Virus record (IMG/VR): IMGVR_UViG_3300025395_000011
Coordinates: 1-48,816 of that record
Reading direction: 5' to 3' (one strand)
DNA from: a virus
DNA length: 48,816 nt
Position numbers and translations under genes: made by a program. Positions 34,842 to 44,956 of this stretch are shown piece after piece. A model generated the notes under the pieces. It was not told where the DNA came from and ran no database searches. It saw only the letters and a program-made list of their open reading frames with translations. Positions within the stretch are counted from its first letter, which is position 1; each line of letters opens with the position of its first letter.

Positions 34842-37800
34842 ATGCCCCGTGCAGAACTTAAACTTGTCCCCGGCGTTGACTTAATAAAGACGCTGAATTT
34901 GAACGAATCCGCTATTTCGGATACGAACCAGATTCGGTTTCTCCCCGACCGGAACCAACTTGGACTGGCCCAAAAAATGGGCGGATGGCAGCCATATTAT
35001 AACGCCGCCATATCGTCCACTGTCCGGTCAATGAAGGCGTACAATGATTTAAACAACTTAAATCATCTTGCTTTGGGTTGCGTTGGGCCAAGCCCCGGAA
35101 CAAATGCGTATGGGTCATTGCAGATCCTTACAAACGGTACCTTAACGGATGTTACCCCGCAATTCCGGGCTAATTATGCTGCTAACGCTACATCTACATT
35201 AAGTACAATTAGTTACGTTATTCAAAACACTGGAACGACCAATTTTACGTCTATTGGTTCGTCGTCCAACGACCTTTATACCTACTTCACCGCGACGGGG
35301 GCGGGTACAGGTACGGGTACGGCTATTCCAGTAATTAAGATATCTACAACTGCGGGTAGCAATATTGTAACGATTGTAGATACGGAAATACCCGCAATTG
35401 TTGGCGACTTTATTGAATTTAAAGAACCAATATCACTTGGTGGTACAGTTTTCCAAGGGCCGTATGCTGTATCAAGCGCAAATGGCACGACGTATACAAT
35501 ACAAATTGCAACTACGGCCACAAAGCCTGAAACCAATTTTTTATTCACCAATGCTTCCGCCCTTTTTAATGGTAGTAGCAGCGCAGCGGTATTAACGGTT
35601 ACAGCTATTACCAGTGGGACATTGAGCGCTGGTCAGTTGATTAGCAGTTCTAATACAACGGCTGGAACTCTTATCGTTTCGCAATTAACCAGCAGTGCAG
35701 CAGCGGTTGTTACAAAAACCTATTCCAGCGGTGGTGCTGTCGGGACAAATACCGTTACATTCGCAAACGTTACAAGCATTGCTGTTGGGCAATTGGTGTC
35801 CGGCACAGGCATTCCTAATGGCACGTTTGTTGGATCTATTTCCAGCAATACCATTACGTTGGTAACCGTTACGGGAACCGCAAGCAATTTCACGGTTCAA
35901 GCGGCTGGAACTTATAGTTTTTATACTGCGGGCGGCGTTGGAACATATTCTATTTCAATATCCCAAACGTCTTCCGGCGGTTATGCCGCTACTTTAGAAC
36001 AATATCGCACCTACGTCATTCAAACTCCGGGAACGACAGTTTGGACATCTAACGGGGCGGCATCCAGTTTAACGGGAACCGTATTTTTGTCTACGATTGC
36101 CGTGGCGACTGCTGGGGCTTTTGTTGTTGGCAGCACATATGAAATTATAACAGCCGGAACTACGGATTTTACATTAATTGGAGCCGCTAATAGCACTCCG
36201 GGAACTATTTTTGTAGCTACAGGGGTTGGTACTGGAACAGGTACAGCAACGACGTATACTGGCACAGGAACCGCCAGATTATTGGGCGTGCCCGCATATT
36301 ATATAGCTCCGGGTAGCCAAACGGTTACTGTTTACCTTGATAACCACACATATACCGTTGGCAGTGATTATTATATTGCGGACCCAGTAACGGTAAACAA
36401 CGTTACTTTGGCGGGGTCTTTTACAGTTACGGCGGTAGGATCAAACCAAACAGCCCCTACATTTACAATCCAAGCACCTAACGTTGTTGCATCCGCGACA
36501 GCCGCTGGTTCATTTGTTATTGGTCAGCAATACAAAATTCAATCGGTTGGTACTACGGATTTTACCGCGATTGGCGCATCCGCCAATACGGTTGGTGTTA
36601 TTTTCGCCGCTACTGGCGTTGGATCTGGTACGGGTACGGCTTATACCCCCAATCCAGTCCCTGCAAATTCCGGTATGCCCAATACCAACTTTTACATTTC
36701 TCCATTACCAACGTCTCAATCAGGGGGGTATGGTTCTGGCGGATATGGCGTTGGTGGATACGGAACGGGTACAGGCGCTATAACAAATGCTGGGTCTTTT
36801 ATTGTTGGGACTCAATATCAAATTCTTACGGTTGGAACCACTGACTTTACATTGATTGGGGCGTCTTCTAACACAGTGGGCGTTATTTTTACCGCTACTG
36901 GCGTTGGTAGCGGGACGGGTACAGCAACCAGTTACAATGCGGGCTACCAGATCAACGCTACTGACTGGTCTTTGGATAACTTTGGGCAGATTCTTGTCGC
37001 ATGCCCCGCTGGCGGCCCTGTTTATACGTATGCGTTTAACACAGCCTCCGCCAATGCTAACTTACCAAGCATCCAAGCACCGCTTCTTAATGATGGCGCG
37101 TTTGTCGCAATGCCACAACGCCAAATTGTTGCATGGGGTTCTTCATTTGGGTTAGAACAAGACCCGCTTCTTCTTCGCTGGTCAGATGTTCAAGATTCCA
37201 CCACTTGGGTTGGAACCGCACTTAATCAAGCGGGTAGCTTCCGCATCCCAACGGGCAATAAAATTGTAACCTGTATCCAAGGTCCGCAACAGGCGTTTAT
37301 CTGGACGGATATTGACTGCTGGGCGATGCAGTATGTTGGTGCGCCTCTTGTTTATGGATTTAACAAGATTGGATCAAATTGCGGTGCTATTTCGCGCAAA
37401 TCGGTCGGCCAATATCTAAATAACATATATTGGATGAGCCAAAAGCAGTTTTTCGTAAACCGTGGTAATGGGCCGGAAGTTCTCCCATGCCCCGCTTGGG
37501 ACTTTGTTTTCCAAACGCTCAATACGGGCGGCGGGGTTAACGTATCCCCTTCATCCCTTATTCCGGGCAAAACATATGTTATAACATCTCTTGGAACAAC
37601 GGATTTTACGACCGTTGGTGCGACGACAAACGTAGTGGGATTAACATTTGTCGCTACCGCTACGGGAACGGGGTCTGGAACGGCTTATCTCCCACCATAC
37701 ACAAATAACATTCGTTGCGCGATAAATTCGCAATTTAACGAAATTATTTGGTATTTCCCATCAACCGCATACCCATCCTTTACGGCCTATGCGGGGTCGT

Positions 37801-38570
37801 TGGTTGTTGGGAAAACCTATACGATTGGATATGTCGGCAACACGGATTTTACCGCATTGGGCGCATCGTCCAATACAGTTGGGGTAACATTTGTTGCGAC
37901 TGGCACGGGAAGCTATTCCTCTGGCGCTGGTTGGGCGACATTAACCTCATCCATCGGTGAGAATAATGCGTATATCAAATACAACGTGGCGGTAAACCAA
38001 TGGAACTTTGGTTATAACCTTACGGGTACTGCCTTTGACGGCGCGACTCAGGTTAGCCAATTTGTAGGCCGCACAGCTTGGATCGACCAATCTGTATTGG
38101 GCAACCCACTTGGTACGGGATACGATAACTTCATTTATCAACATGAAGTTGGGTATAATGCGTATCAGGGGAATGCTTCCTTTCCGATGACCTCATCCTT
38201 CTCCACCGGGTTCTTCCAAATTGCGGAGGCGGATCAACTTGTTTTCGTTGACCAAATCTGGCCTGACTTTGTATGGGGAACATATTCCGGCGACCCAACC
38301 ACATCACCAAATGGCGGCGATAATTACAATGCTACCATACAGATGTACATTTTGTTTACAAACGATGCGGATGAGCCGCAAAATTTTGATGGCGCAAACG
38401 GTATAAATACTCTGGGTCCGTTTACGTTCCAATACGGAATGACCCCATCTTATGTCTCTTGCCGCATCCGCGCCCGATTTATCCGCCTATTGTTCTTCTC
38501 AAACGATTCCAACACTTGGTGGCGTTTAGGCGGATTAAGATACCGTTATCAACCAGATGGGAGATACTGA
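34842..38570 (+). CDS. Beta-propeller-like tail protein (P22 gp10-like) full of inserted repeat modules
   Basis: The 1,242-residue protein has core blocks VKIRFLPDRNQLGLAQKMGG-like start (residues 30-48: IRFLPDRNQLGLAQKMGGW), DSTTWVGTALNQAGSFRIPT, DCWAMQYVGAPLVYGFNKIG and GFFQIAEADQLVFVDQIWPD, found in P22 gp10-like hub proteins. Between them are at least five copies, and two more degenerate ones, of a 45-residue module with FxVGxxYxIxxxGTTDFTxIGA, at nt 35211, 36009, 36115, 36504, 36787, 37552 and 37793. A further module (VSGTGIPNGTFVGSI near 35815, GTYSISISQT near 35942) is nested. It is therefore about twice the usual length of a gp10-like protein. Confidence 0.8.
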   Translation: MPRAELKLVPGVDLIKTLNLNESAISDTNQIRFLPDRNQLGLAQKMGGWQPYYNAAISSTVRSMKAYNDLNNLNHLALGCVGPSPGTNAYGSLQILTNGTLTDVTPQFRANYAANATSTLSTISYVIQNTGTTNFTSIGSSSNDLYTYFTATGAGTGTGTAIPVIKISTTAGSNIVTIVDTEIPAIVGDFIEFKEPISLGGTVFQGPYAVSSANGTTYTIQIATTATKPETNFLFTNASALFNGSSSAAVLTVTAITSGTLSAGQLISSSNTTAGTLIVSQLTSSAAAVVTKTYSSGGAVGTNTVTFANVTSIAVGQLVSGTGIPNGTFVGSISSNTITLVTVTGTASNFTVQAAGTYSFYTAGGVGTYSISISQTSSGGYAATLEQYRTYVIQTPGTTVWTSNGAASSLTGTVFLSTIAVATAGAFVVGSTYEIITAGTTDFTLIGAANSTPGTIFVATGVGTGTGTATTYTGTGTARLLGVPAYYIAPGSQTVTVYLDNHTYTVGSDYYIADPVTVNNVTLAGSFTVTAVGSNQTAPTFTIQAPNVVASATAAGSFVIGQQYKIQSVGTTDFTAIGASANTVGVIFAATGVGSGTGTAYTPNPVPANSGMPNTNFYISPLPTSQSGGYGSGGYGVGGYGTGTGAITNAGSFIVGTQYQILTVGTTDFTLIGASSNTVGVIFTATGVGSGTGTATSYNAGYQINATDWSLDNFGQILVACPAGGPVYTYAFNTASANANLPSIQAPLLNDGAFVAMPQRQIVAWGSSFGLEQDPLLLRWSDVQDSTTWVGTALNQAGSFRIPTGNKIVTCIQGPQQAFIWTDIDCWAMQYVGAPLVYGFNKIGSNCGAISRKSVGQYLNNIYWMSQKQFFVNRGNGPEVLPCPAWDFVFQTLNTGGGVNVSPSSLIPGKTYVITSLGTTDFTTVGATTNVVGLTFVATATGTGSGTAYLPPYTNNIRCAINSQFNEIIWYFPSTAYPSFTAYAGSLVVGKTYTIGYVGNTDFTALGASSNTVGVTFVATGTGSYSSGAGWATLTSSIGENNAYIKYNVAVNQWNFGYNLTGTAFDGATQVSQFVGRTAWIDQSVLGNPLGTGYDNFIYQHEVGYNAYQGNASFPMTSSFSTGFFQIAEADQLVFVDQIWPDFVWGTYSGDPTTSPNGGDNYNATIQMYILFTNDADEPQNFDGANGINTLGPFTFQYGMTPSYVSCRIRARFIRLLFFSNDSNTWWRLGGLRYRYQPDGRY
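35211..37911 (+). repeat. Seven GTTDFT modules in the tail protein
   Basis: Copies of about 45 residues with the core GTTDFTxIGAxxNxxGxxFxATGxG begin at about 36115, 36504, 36787, 37552 and 37793. Weaker forms begin at 35211 (GTTNFTSIGSS) and 36009 (GTTVWTSNGAA). They are scattered at different places of the protein and separated by unrelated sequence, unlike a simple tandem array. Confidence 0.75.
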
Positions 38571-38911
38571 TGGCATCGCTTGACGACATATTAAGCGCAC
38601 ATAAAAATGCGGTACAGGCTATCAACAATTGGGGGCAGACAACCTCCAATCTGGCGGGGGTAATGAACAGCGGGGAAATTTCCTCCGCTACTCTTTTGAC
38701 GCCAAGGTTGGGGTGGGTCGCCAACGTCTCCGTTATTGTAGCGGGTAGCGCTGGTACGATTTATGATGCGACCAGCACCGCAACGACAAGCGGAACCAGA
38801 ATATATACAATTCCCGCTACTGTCGGGGTTTACAGCGTTATGTTGCCCGTACACAACTCCATACTTGTTGTGCCGGGATCTGGCATGGTTGTGGCGGTAT
38901 CTTATAGTTAA
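38570..38911 (+). CDS. Small virion protein with PGSGMVV end
   Basis: The ATG at 38570 overlaps the previous TGA (TGATG) and gives a 113-residue protein MASLDDILSAHKNAVQAINN ... NSILVVPGSGMVVAVSYS. I have met this pattern (DxLxAQKNxVxAIN at the start and LVVVPGTGQVVTVSYS at the end) in many phage structural clusters. The middle contains IVAGSAGTIYDATSTATTSG, a strand-turn region. The function is unknown, probably a minor tail part. Confidence 0.75.
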   Translation: MASLDDILSAHKNAVQAINNWGQTTSNLAGVMNSGEISSATLLTPRLGWVANVSVIVAGSAGTIYDATSTATTSGTRIYTIPATVGVYSVMLPVHNSILVVPGSGMVVAVSYS

Positions 38912-38971
38912 TCGGGGCTATTAAAAAGTGTAGTTTTGGTGTAATAAATCTGAGAACAAGTGGAGTTTAGC

Positions 38972-40726
38972 ATGTCGGACGCATTTCAATACGGTGATGA
39001 ACGCGATGCGTTTCAAAACTCTGATTTTGGCCCAGACCTTTCAGGATTATTCCCAACGGGTGCGATTGACTATACGCGCCGAATTGGAACAGATATTTAC
39101 AACAGATTGCCGTCCCTTCCCTCAAATCCAGTCGCGGGTGGCCCAGAAGATAGGGCTATGCGCCGTTTGATGAGCCAATCCATCCGTTATGGCAATCGCG
39201 GCTCTTCGGATAACAACCCCCTTTCAAATATGGGTGATTACATCACAAATACCGCCAAATCGTTGTATAATGCGGTCCCTTCGTTTAATTACACCCCAAG
39301 TTCTGCGGATGATGTTGGCGCGACTGTTTACTCCCCAGATGCGGCTAAAACCCAAGCGATTACCCCACGGGACCGCTCCGAATATGCGTATAAACCGCAT
39401 GAGAAGTCTTTTTATGAAAAGACCTTGGATCTTTTGCATTGGTCGCATCCAAACAACCCTGAGAACAAAGTTGAACCCGCTTCCAGTAACTCATTCGTCG
39501 GCGCTTTAACGGGAAAGCCAGCGCCAACCGCCCCAGTTACGCCATCGGCCCCCGCCACCACTTCAACAGCCCCAACCCCATTTATTAAGGCGCTGACGGG
39601 TAATACACCTCAAAATACGACAATCGCTATGGGCGGTGCCAATACGGATACGCAATATCCAAATGCTAAGGTGCCGTTACCACCACGTCGTCCTGCCAAT
39701 TTAGGCCAACCCCGTCCACAGGCGCAACCTGAACAAACGGAGGATACGGGTCCGGGTTCTTTGGCGGAGGCACAAAAGCTATTTCCGGGCCGCCCATTGC
39801 AACAGGCTATCTATTACACTGAGCCTCCAAGTGGGAAGCACAGCACGGGCGGTCAAATGCGCCGTCTTGGCGTAGGTGCGGATACGTCTGGCTTAAATCC
39901 TGATTATATTGCACGTATTTGGGAGCCAAAGGATTTGTCCAGCGGGGAAAGGTTTATCCGTGGGGCTTATGAAACTCAGGCCCCGCAAACGCCAGTTCGC
40001 AAGACCTCTGGCCCTGAAGTGGGCGCAACCCAATATGCATCAGGCGGCCATGTTGATATGGCGGATAAGCTTGCGCGGGAAAAGTCAACTCCATGCCATA
40101 CGGGAATTATCCAAATGGCGGTGGGCGGACGTACCGACCATCTCCCAATGCACGTCCTTGAAGGTTCATATGTCCTCCCAGCCGACATCGTCTCCGGTCT
40201 TGGTGAAGGCAACACCCTTGCGGGCGCTAAAATTCTGGATGAGATGTTCGGCCATCACCACAACCTTCCCCACAAAGCGGGCGGTGGTGGGTTAAGTTCA
40301 AAAAGTATATCCGCAAATCTAAAAAGCTTGCGGGATCTTCCAGCAGATATTGCATTGGGTGTTGACGGCAGGGACTTTGCTGGTAGCGATATTTTAAGCA
40401 AAATGTTCAGCGAAGGTCCGGGTGGGGCAGAAATGCCTAATTTCCGTGCATCGGTAAACTTCCCAAGCCTTATGTTCCCCGTTCCCGGAAACGCAAGTAT
40501 TTCGGAAGCATCCCGTGCGACAGGCGGCGGCGTAATATCAAACACGCACCGCCCAGTTCCGATTGTCGCGGCGGGTGGTGAGTATGTAATTCACCCAGAT
40601 GATGTAACGCGCTATGGTGGCGGTGATATGGACAAGGGCCACGATAAACTGGACAATTTTGTTAAATATGTCCGTTCTCACTTGGTTAAAACGTTGAAAA
40701 ACCTTCCCGGACCAAAAAGAGATTAA
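38972..40726 (+). CDS. GG-motif virion protein with two conserved C-terminal blocks
   Basis: The start at 38972 is preceded by GGAG seven bases upstream. The GTG at 38960 is an alternative. The 584-residue protein has a Pro/Thr/Ala-rich linker (about 185-260) and then YASGGHVDMADKLAREKSTP, MAVGGRTDHLPMHVLEGSYV and LGEGNTLAGAKILDEMF. It ends with VPIVAAGGEYVIHPDDV and LVKTLKNLPGPKRD, a block that I recognise from several phage proteins (PIVxAGGEYVIxPEQV ... LxxLPGP). Together with its place before a GNAT gene and the ejection proteins this suggests a virion-internal protein, but no domain fold is known to me. Confidence 0.7.
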   Translation: MSDAFQYGDERDAFQNSDFGPDLSGLFPTGAIDYTRRIGTDIYNRLPSLPSNPVAGGPEDRAMRRLMSQSIRYGNRGSSDNNPLSNMGDYITNTAKSLYNAVPSFNYTPSSADDVGATVYSPDAAKTQAITPRDRSEYAYKPHEKSFYEKTLDLLHWSHPNNPENKVEPASSNSFVGALTGKPAPTAPVTPSAPATTSTAPTPFIKALTGNTPQNTTIAMGGANTDTQYPNAKVPLPPRRPANLGQPRPQAQPEQTEDTGPGSLAEAQKLFPGRPLQQAIYYTEPPSGKHSTGGQMRRLGVGADTSGLNPDYIARIWEPKDLSSGERFIRGAYETQAPQTPVRKTSGPEVGATQYASGGHVDMADKLAREKSTPCHTGIIQMAVGGRTDHLPMHVLEGSYVLPADIVSGLGEGNTLAGAKILDEMFGHHHNLPHKAGGGGLSSKSISANLKSLRDLPADIALGVDGRDFAGSDILSKMFSEGPGGAEMPNFRASVNFPSLMFPVPGNASISEASRATGGGVISNTHRPVPIVAAGGEYVIHPDDVTRYGGGDMDKGHDKLDNFVKYVRSHLVKTLKNLPGPKRD

Positions 40727-40728
40727 GA

Positions 40729-41199
40729 ATGACTGATTATAAGGTCAAAGTTGCTACTGCTGAAGATGTGGATCAAATCATTGATCTGCTTAAAATGATG
40801 CATGATGAGAATGGCGTTTTTCAATACGACGAAGAAAAAACGCATGATATCATCACAAATATGATTAATGCTGGTAAGGGTGTTGTTGGGGTTATTGGTG
40901 AGGGTCAAATTGAGGCAATGATTGGCCTTATTATTGACCAGCTATGGTACGGAAAAGACTTTCATCTTAATGAATTGTTCAATTTCGTCCACCCTGATTA
41001 CCGCAGATCTACCCGCGTCAAATCACTAATTACGTTCGCTAAAAAATGTTCCGACGAAATGCAGATACCGCTTGTTATCGGTGTTGTCGCAAATCACAGG
41101 ACGGAAGCCAAAGTTAAACTGTACGAAAGACATTTCCCTAAAGCGGGGTCATTCTTTTTGTATAACGAAGATTATGCAAGGGTAAATGGTCATGGGTAA
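40729..41199 (+). CDS. GNAT-family N-acetyltransferase
   Basis: The 156-residue protein has the GNAT outline: N-terminal YKVKVATAEDVDQIIDLLKM, central strands GVIGEGQIEAMIGLIIDQLW, LNELFNFVHPDYRRSTRVKS (acetyl-CoA loop region RRSTR, a divergent form of Q/RxxGxA) and LVIGVVANHRTEAKVKLYER. It would transfer an acetyl group from acetyl-CoA to an unknown substrate. It lies inside the virion gene run, two bases after the previous gene and overlapping the next by eight bases, so it is expressed late. Similar genes are placed before ejection proteins in other phages as far as I recall. Confidence 0.82.
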   Translation: MTDYKVKVATAEDVDQIIDLLKMMHDENGVFQYDEEKTHDIITNMINAGKGVVGVIGEGQIEAMIGLIIDQLWYGKDFHLNELFNFVHPDYRRSTRVKSLITFAKKCSDEMQIPLVIGVVANHRTEAKVKLYERHFPKAGSFFLYNEDYARVNGHG

Positions 41200-44100
41200 T
41201 TTATTTAGTGGCGGTCCATCGTCAACGACGTACCAAGCAAACCCCGCGATAACCAATGCGTTAACGCAGCTTCTTGGTGAGGGTGGCGGTCTTATCGGAT
41301 CAACGGGCGCTCCATATTACGACCCATCGACCGCACAGCAATATGCGGGTTTTGTCCCCGGCCTTGTCGCACCCCAGACGCCGGAGCAAATCAACGCGAT
41401 CAATAACATTACGAATTTGCAGGGTGGGACTCAGCCGTTTTACTCAGCGGCGGAACAGATGACTTCCCAAGCGGCTACCCCAATGCAGATGCGACAATTT
41501 TCTTTGGGTGGCGTTAATCAATATATGAGTCCATATATTAGTGACGTTGCTAACGCAGCGATGGGGAATATTAACCAAACAAATGCCCAACAGCAACAAC
41601 AAGTGTTGGGCAATGCGATGCAAAAGGGTGCTTTTGGTGGCGACCGCGCTGGTATTGCTCAGGCGGAATTAGCGCGTCAGCAAGACTTGGCGAACAACGC
41701 GACGATTTCTAATCTTTATAACCAAGGTTACACTCAGGCCCTTGGTGAGTTTAATCAGCAGCAGGGTGTTGACCTTGCGACGCAATTACAAAACCGCAAT
41801 CTTTTGTCTCAAAATGCACTTAACCTTGCTAACCTTGCGACGGGCGGACAGAATGCTGCATTGCAACAAGCGCAAGCGCAATACGGTGCGGGCGCGACGG
41901 AACAACAGCAGCTTCAAAATCAGTTATCCACCGCCTATCAGCAGTATATGAACCAATATCAAAACCCTTACGGCCAGCTTGGATGGTTGGGTTCATTGAT
42001 TAGTGGTGCCGCTCCCGCGATGGGTGGGACAACAACGGGTCAGCCAGCATCCCCATCTATTGCAAATACAATAGGCGGAATTGGGACAATGTTCTCCGCA
42101 TTGGGAAAAATTCCGGGGTTAGGATTTAAAGAGGGTGGCGCTGTTAAGGGTTACGCAACTGATGGGGCGGTGACCGCACCAAAAACAGATCCAGCGGTAA
42201 CTGATGCGTTAAACGCTATCTATGAAAAGGATTTTGGCCGCGCTTATAATCCAACGACCGATTCCTATTGGGCGGATCAAATCGCTTCCGGTAAAGACTC
42301 CCTCTCAAATATGGCACAGTTGCAGAGCGATATCGCTGGCGGCGCACAGGGCTTTGATAGATTTGCATTGCAACATGCGATGGCAAATAAGCCAATGGTT
42401 GATGCGTATAATGCGTATGGCACACTTGCTAATTCTGGAAATGCATCACTGGGTGATTTGCGTAACTCCTACAATTCCTATTTGGCATCCATGCGCCCGA
42501 CATCTGGCGTTGCACTCCCATCAAGAGCAATAAGCGGCGCGTCTCCTTTCGCGTCATTGCTTGCCAGCCTTGCGGGTGCGGGAGCGGGTTTAGGCGCGGG
42601 TACTTCAGGATCTGATTCTTCTGGATTAACGGATGCTACCGCAAGCGGATTAATAGGTCGCGGGCATGGGGAACCATCTACCGCCCGTAATGCTAACTAT
42701 TCTTCCGATTTCCGTTCCAGCAATGGTCCTATTGCAAGTCCGGGCGGGTATGGTCCGTATTCAGCGGGTGGCGGTGGTGGGGCATCGTTCAACTTTGGCG
42801 GCCCATTGGGTGGCTTGTTGGCTGGAATTGGCGCTGCTTTAACGGGCGGTTCCACGGAAAGTAAAATTCCAAAAGAAGAAGGCTATACTGGCGTTACATC
42901 TTCAATGGGTCCAGACAAAGAAGAAAACCGCGGTGGTCGTATTCATAGTGCAAAGGGCGGCTTAATCCCTACCAGCTATGGGCTTATGACCAAAGATGAT
43001 TTGGCGCAGTTAAACGCTGATGTATTTGGTTCAGGTGTGTCTAACGACACCCCATCTGAGCAAGCATTTGGCGCGGCTGACGTCCTAAGCGGCATGAATC
43101 GCGGTGGCGTCGTTGGTCATTATGCTCCCGGTGGAGCCGCAACGGATGACTCATCGGATGAAGCCCCAGTCGCGGATACATCCGTAATCCAAAACTCCGC
43201 TAAAAACGCGGGTATTCCGGTAGATCAGTTTGTCAAATTATCGCAAGGCGAAAGCGGCCACCGCTTTAAGTTGGGTGATGATAATTCATCCGCCGGGCCA
43301 TTCCAATTGCATGTTGGCGGCGCTTCAAAACAATATCCAAACCCCGGAAAAGGCGATGATTTTTTTAATGAAATGCATCCCGATTTGGCGGAAAAATTAA
43401 CACCTCAACAAAAGGCCGCATACATAAACGATCCATCCCATTTACAAGAAACATCGGATTGGACCGCAAATGAAATTGCGAAAAATGGCGCAAATGCTTG
43501 GACTGTAGCGCGTCAGCAAGGTCTCCTTGGTGCGCGTCAAGCTGATATGCCATATGTAAACGCAAAGAACGCAGCCGCCCAAGCTGGCGATCAGACTGGT
43601 CAGGGATCTCAAAATAAAAGCATTTTATCCGGCCTATTCCCCGGCCTTGCTGATCCAGAGCGCCTTGCATTGTTTAAGTTCGGTGCGACGTTAGCGGGAA
43701 CACCGGGTCCGTTTGGTTATGGTCTTGCGAAGGCTGCTGATGCGTATGCGAATCAGTTGGTTGAGTCGCAGAAACTTGCGTCCGAAAGCAATCTACGCGC
43801 CGCTCAAGCGGAAGCACAAAAAGGCGAAGCTATTACTAAACGCGCGACACTTGGTCGTGCTGGTGCATTGGTTAGCACCATGAACCCTGACGGCTCTATT
43901 TCATTGCAACAAATTCCAATAGGCGGTATGGGCGGCGGACAGTCAAGCGCCGCTGCACCATCAATAGGTGGCGGTGAATTTAATATTCCCCCAGCAAGCC
44001 AATCTGGAACTACTGGCGGCCCATCCGGTGGCGGCGCTGGCCCATCCACTGGCGCTCCTTCGGCTCCAACCGCTCCTGTCGGCCCTGAAAAAGCTAAACC

Positions 44101-44944
44101 CTTACAGACGTTTGCATATGGGTCGATCCGCGAAGACGGTTTGAATGCTGACAAGAAAAATGCAGCTATTCAACAAGAAATTGACGCAATCAATAATGAT
44201 GTGTCGTCTCAATACGGCCCGCGTTCACAACAATTGGCTACCCAAGCTGATGCGATACAAAATACCGCAACCAAAGAAGGTAGTGCCGCTTATAACGGTA
44301 GGCAAGATCTTCAAACTTTGACAAAGGCGGTTGCCTCTCAGGATTCAACTGGCTTGCTTGCTTCCGGTATTCAGAAAGCATTCCGCGACCGAATGGCTAA
44401 CTACGCTCAAACGGTTGGTGCGATGACGGGCAACGATTTGGGCTGGTCTGATAAACTTAGCGCTCAAGAGCAGGCAAATAAGATCGCAACTTGGGCATCA
44501 GTTCAACAGGGCCGCCATGCTGGGTTTATCACACAGGGCTTGGAAAATGCGTTCCCAACAGGTGCATTACAGCCTGAAACACAACGTTCATTACTTGCAA
44601 GCATGATTACGCAGAATAAACGCGCTCAAGATTTGCAAAACTTCACGACTGATTACAATCAGAAAACTAACAATTTAGGTTGGAACGCTGAAAAGGTATT
44701 CCAAAAGACAAACCCGCCAAGCGAATATGCGCGGGATGCTCAAGCAATTGAAGCGCTCATGGCATTGTCGGATAAGACTCCTGCGGGACAAGGTAACTTG
44801 CATCCCAACCCAATTACGGATTTGATGAACCGTAAATACGGGCCAAAGTCGGCTGAGTATTTCGATCAGTACGTTCATAATCTGTATGTTAAAACGGGCG
44901 ACCCACGTTTTGCGGTTCACAATCTTTCCCGTTATTTTGAATAG
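41192..44944 (+). CDS. Ejection protein with lytic-transglycosylase-like domain
   Basis: The start at 41192 is preferred over 41186 because AGGG at 41179 is then spaced nine bases away. The 1,250-residue protein starts with a Gln/Asn-rich helical part (about 90-260: QTNAQQQQQVLGNAMQKGAF, LARQQDLANNATISNL) like internal ejection or pilot proteins, then Gly-rich linkers with GG motifs (FKEGGAV, NRGGRI, AKGGLI, NRGGVV). At about 663-780 comes a transglycosylase-like domain: IPVDQFVKLSQGESGH (Glu 687 probable catalytic), SSAGPFQLHVGG and ANAWTVARQQGL. The rest is helical. It should leave the head with the DNA and cut peptidoglycan locally. Confidence 0.78.
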   Translation: MGNLFSGGPSSTTYQANPAITNALTQLLGEGGGLIGSTGAPYYDPSTAQQYAGFVPGLVAPQTPEQINAINNITNLQGGTQPFYSAAEQMTSQAATPMQMRQFSLGGVNQYMSPYISDVANAAMGNINQTNAQQQQQVLGNAMQKGAFGGDRAGIAQAELARQQDLANNATISNLYNQGYTQALGEFNQQQGVDLATQLQNRNLLSQNALNLANLATGGQNAALQQAQAQYGAGATEQQQLQNQLSTAYQQYMNQYQNPYGQLGWLGSLISGAAPAMGGTTTGQPASPSIANTIGGIGTMFSALGKIPGLGFKEGGAVKGYATDGAVTAPKTDPAVTDALNAIYEKDFGRAYNPTTDSYWADQIASGKDSLSNMAQLQSDIAGGAQGFDRFALQHAMANKPMVDAYNAYGTLANSGNASLGDLRNSYNSYLASMRPTSGVALPSRAISGASPFASLLASLAGAGAGLGAGTSGSDSSGLTDATASGLIGRGHGEPSTARNANYSSDFRSSNGPIASPGGYGPYSAGGGGGASFNFGGPLGGLLAGIGAALTGGSTESKIPKEEGYTGVTSSMGPDKEENRGGRIHSAKGGLIPTSYGLMTKDDLAQLNADVFGSGVSNDTPSEQAFGAADVLSGMNRGGVVGHYAPGGAATDDSSDEAPVADTSVIQNSAKNAGIPVDQFVKLSQGESGHRFKLGDDNSSAGPFQLHVGGASKQYPNPGKGDDFFNEMHPDLAEKLTPQQKAAYINDPSHLQETSDWTANEIAKNGANAWTVARQQGLLGARQADMPYVNAKNAAAQAGDQTGQGSQNKSILSGLFPGLADPERLALFKFGATLAGTPGPFGYGLAKAADAYANQLVESQKLASESNLRAAQAEAQKGEAITKRATLGRAGALVSTMNPDGSISLQQIPIGGMGGGQSSAAAPSIGGGEFNIPPASQSGTTGGPSGGGAGPSTGAPSAPTAPVGPEKAKPLQTFAYGSIREDGLNADKKNAAIQQEIDAINNDVSSQYGPRSQQLATQADAIQNTATKEGSAAYNGRQDLQTLTKAVASQDSTGLLASGIQKAFRDRMANYAQTVGAMTGNDLGWSDKLSAQEQANKIATWASVQQGRHAGFITQGLENAFPTGALQPETQRSLLASMITQNKRAQDLQNFTTDYNQKTNNLGWNAEKVFQKTNPPSEYARDAQAIEALMALSDKTPAGQGNLHPNPITDLMNRKYGPKSAEYFDQYVHNLYVKTGDPRFAVHNLSRYFE

Positions 44945-44956
44945 TAGGAGCGGTAA

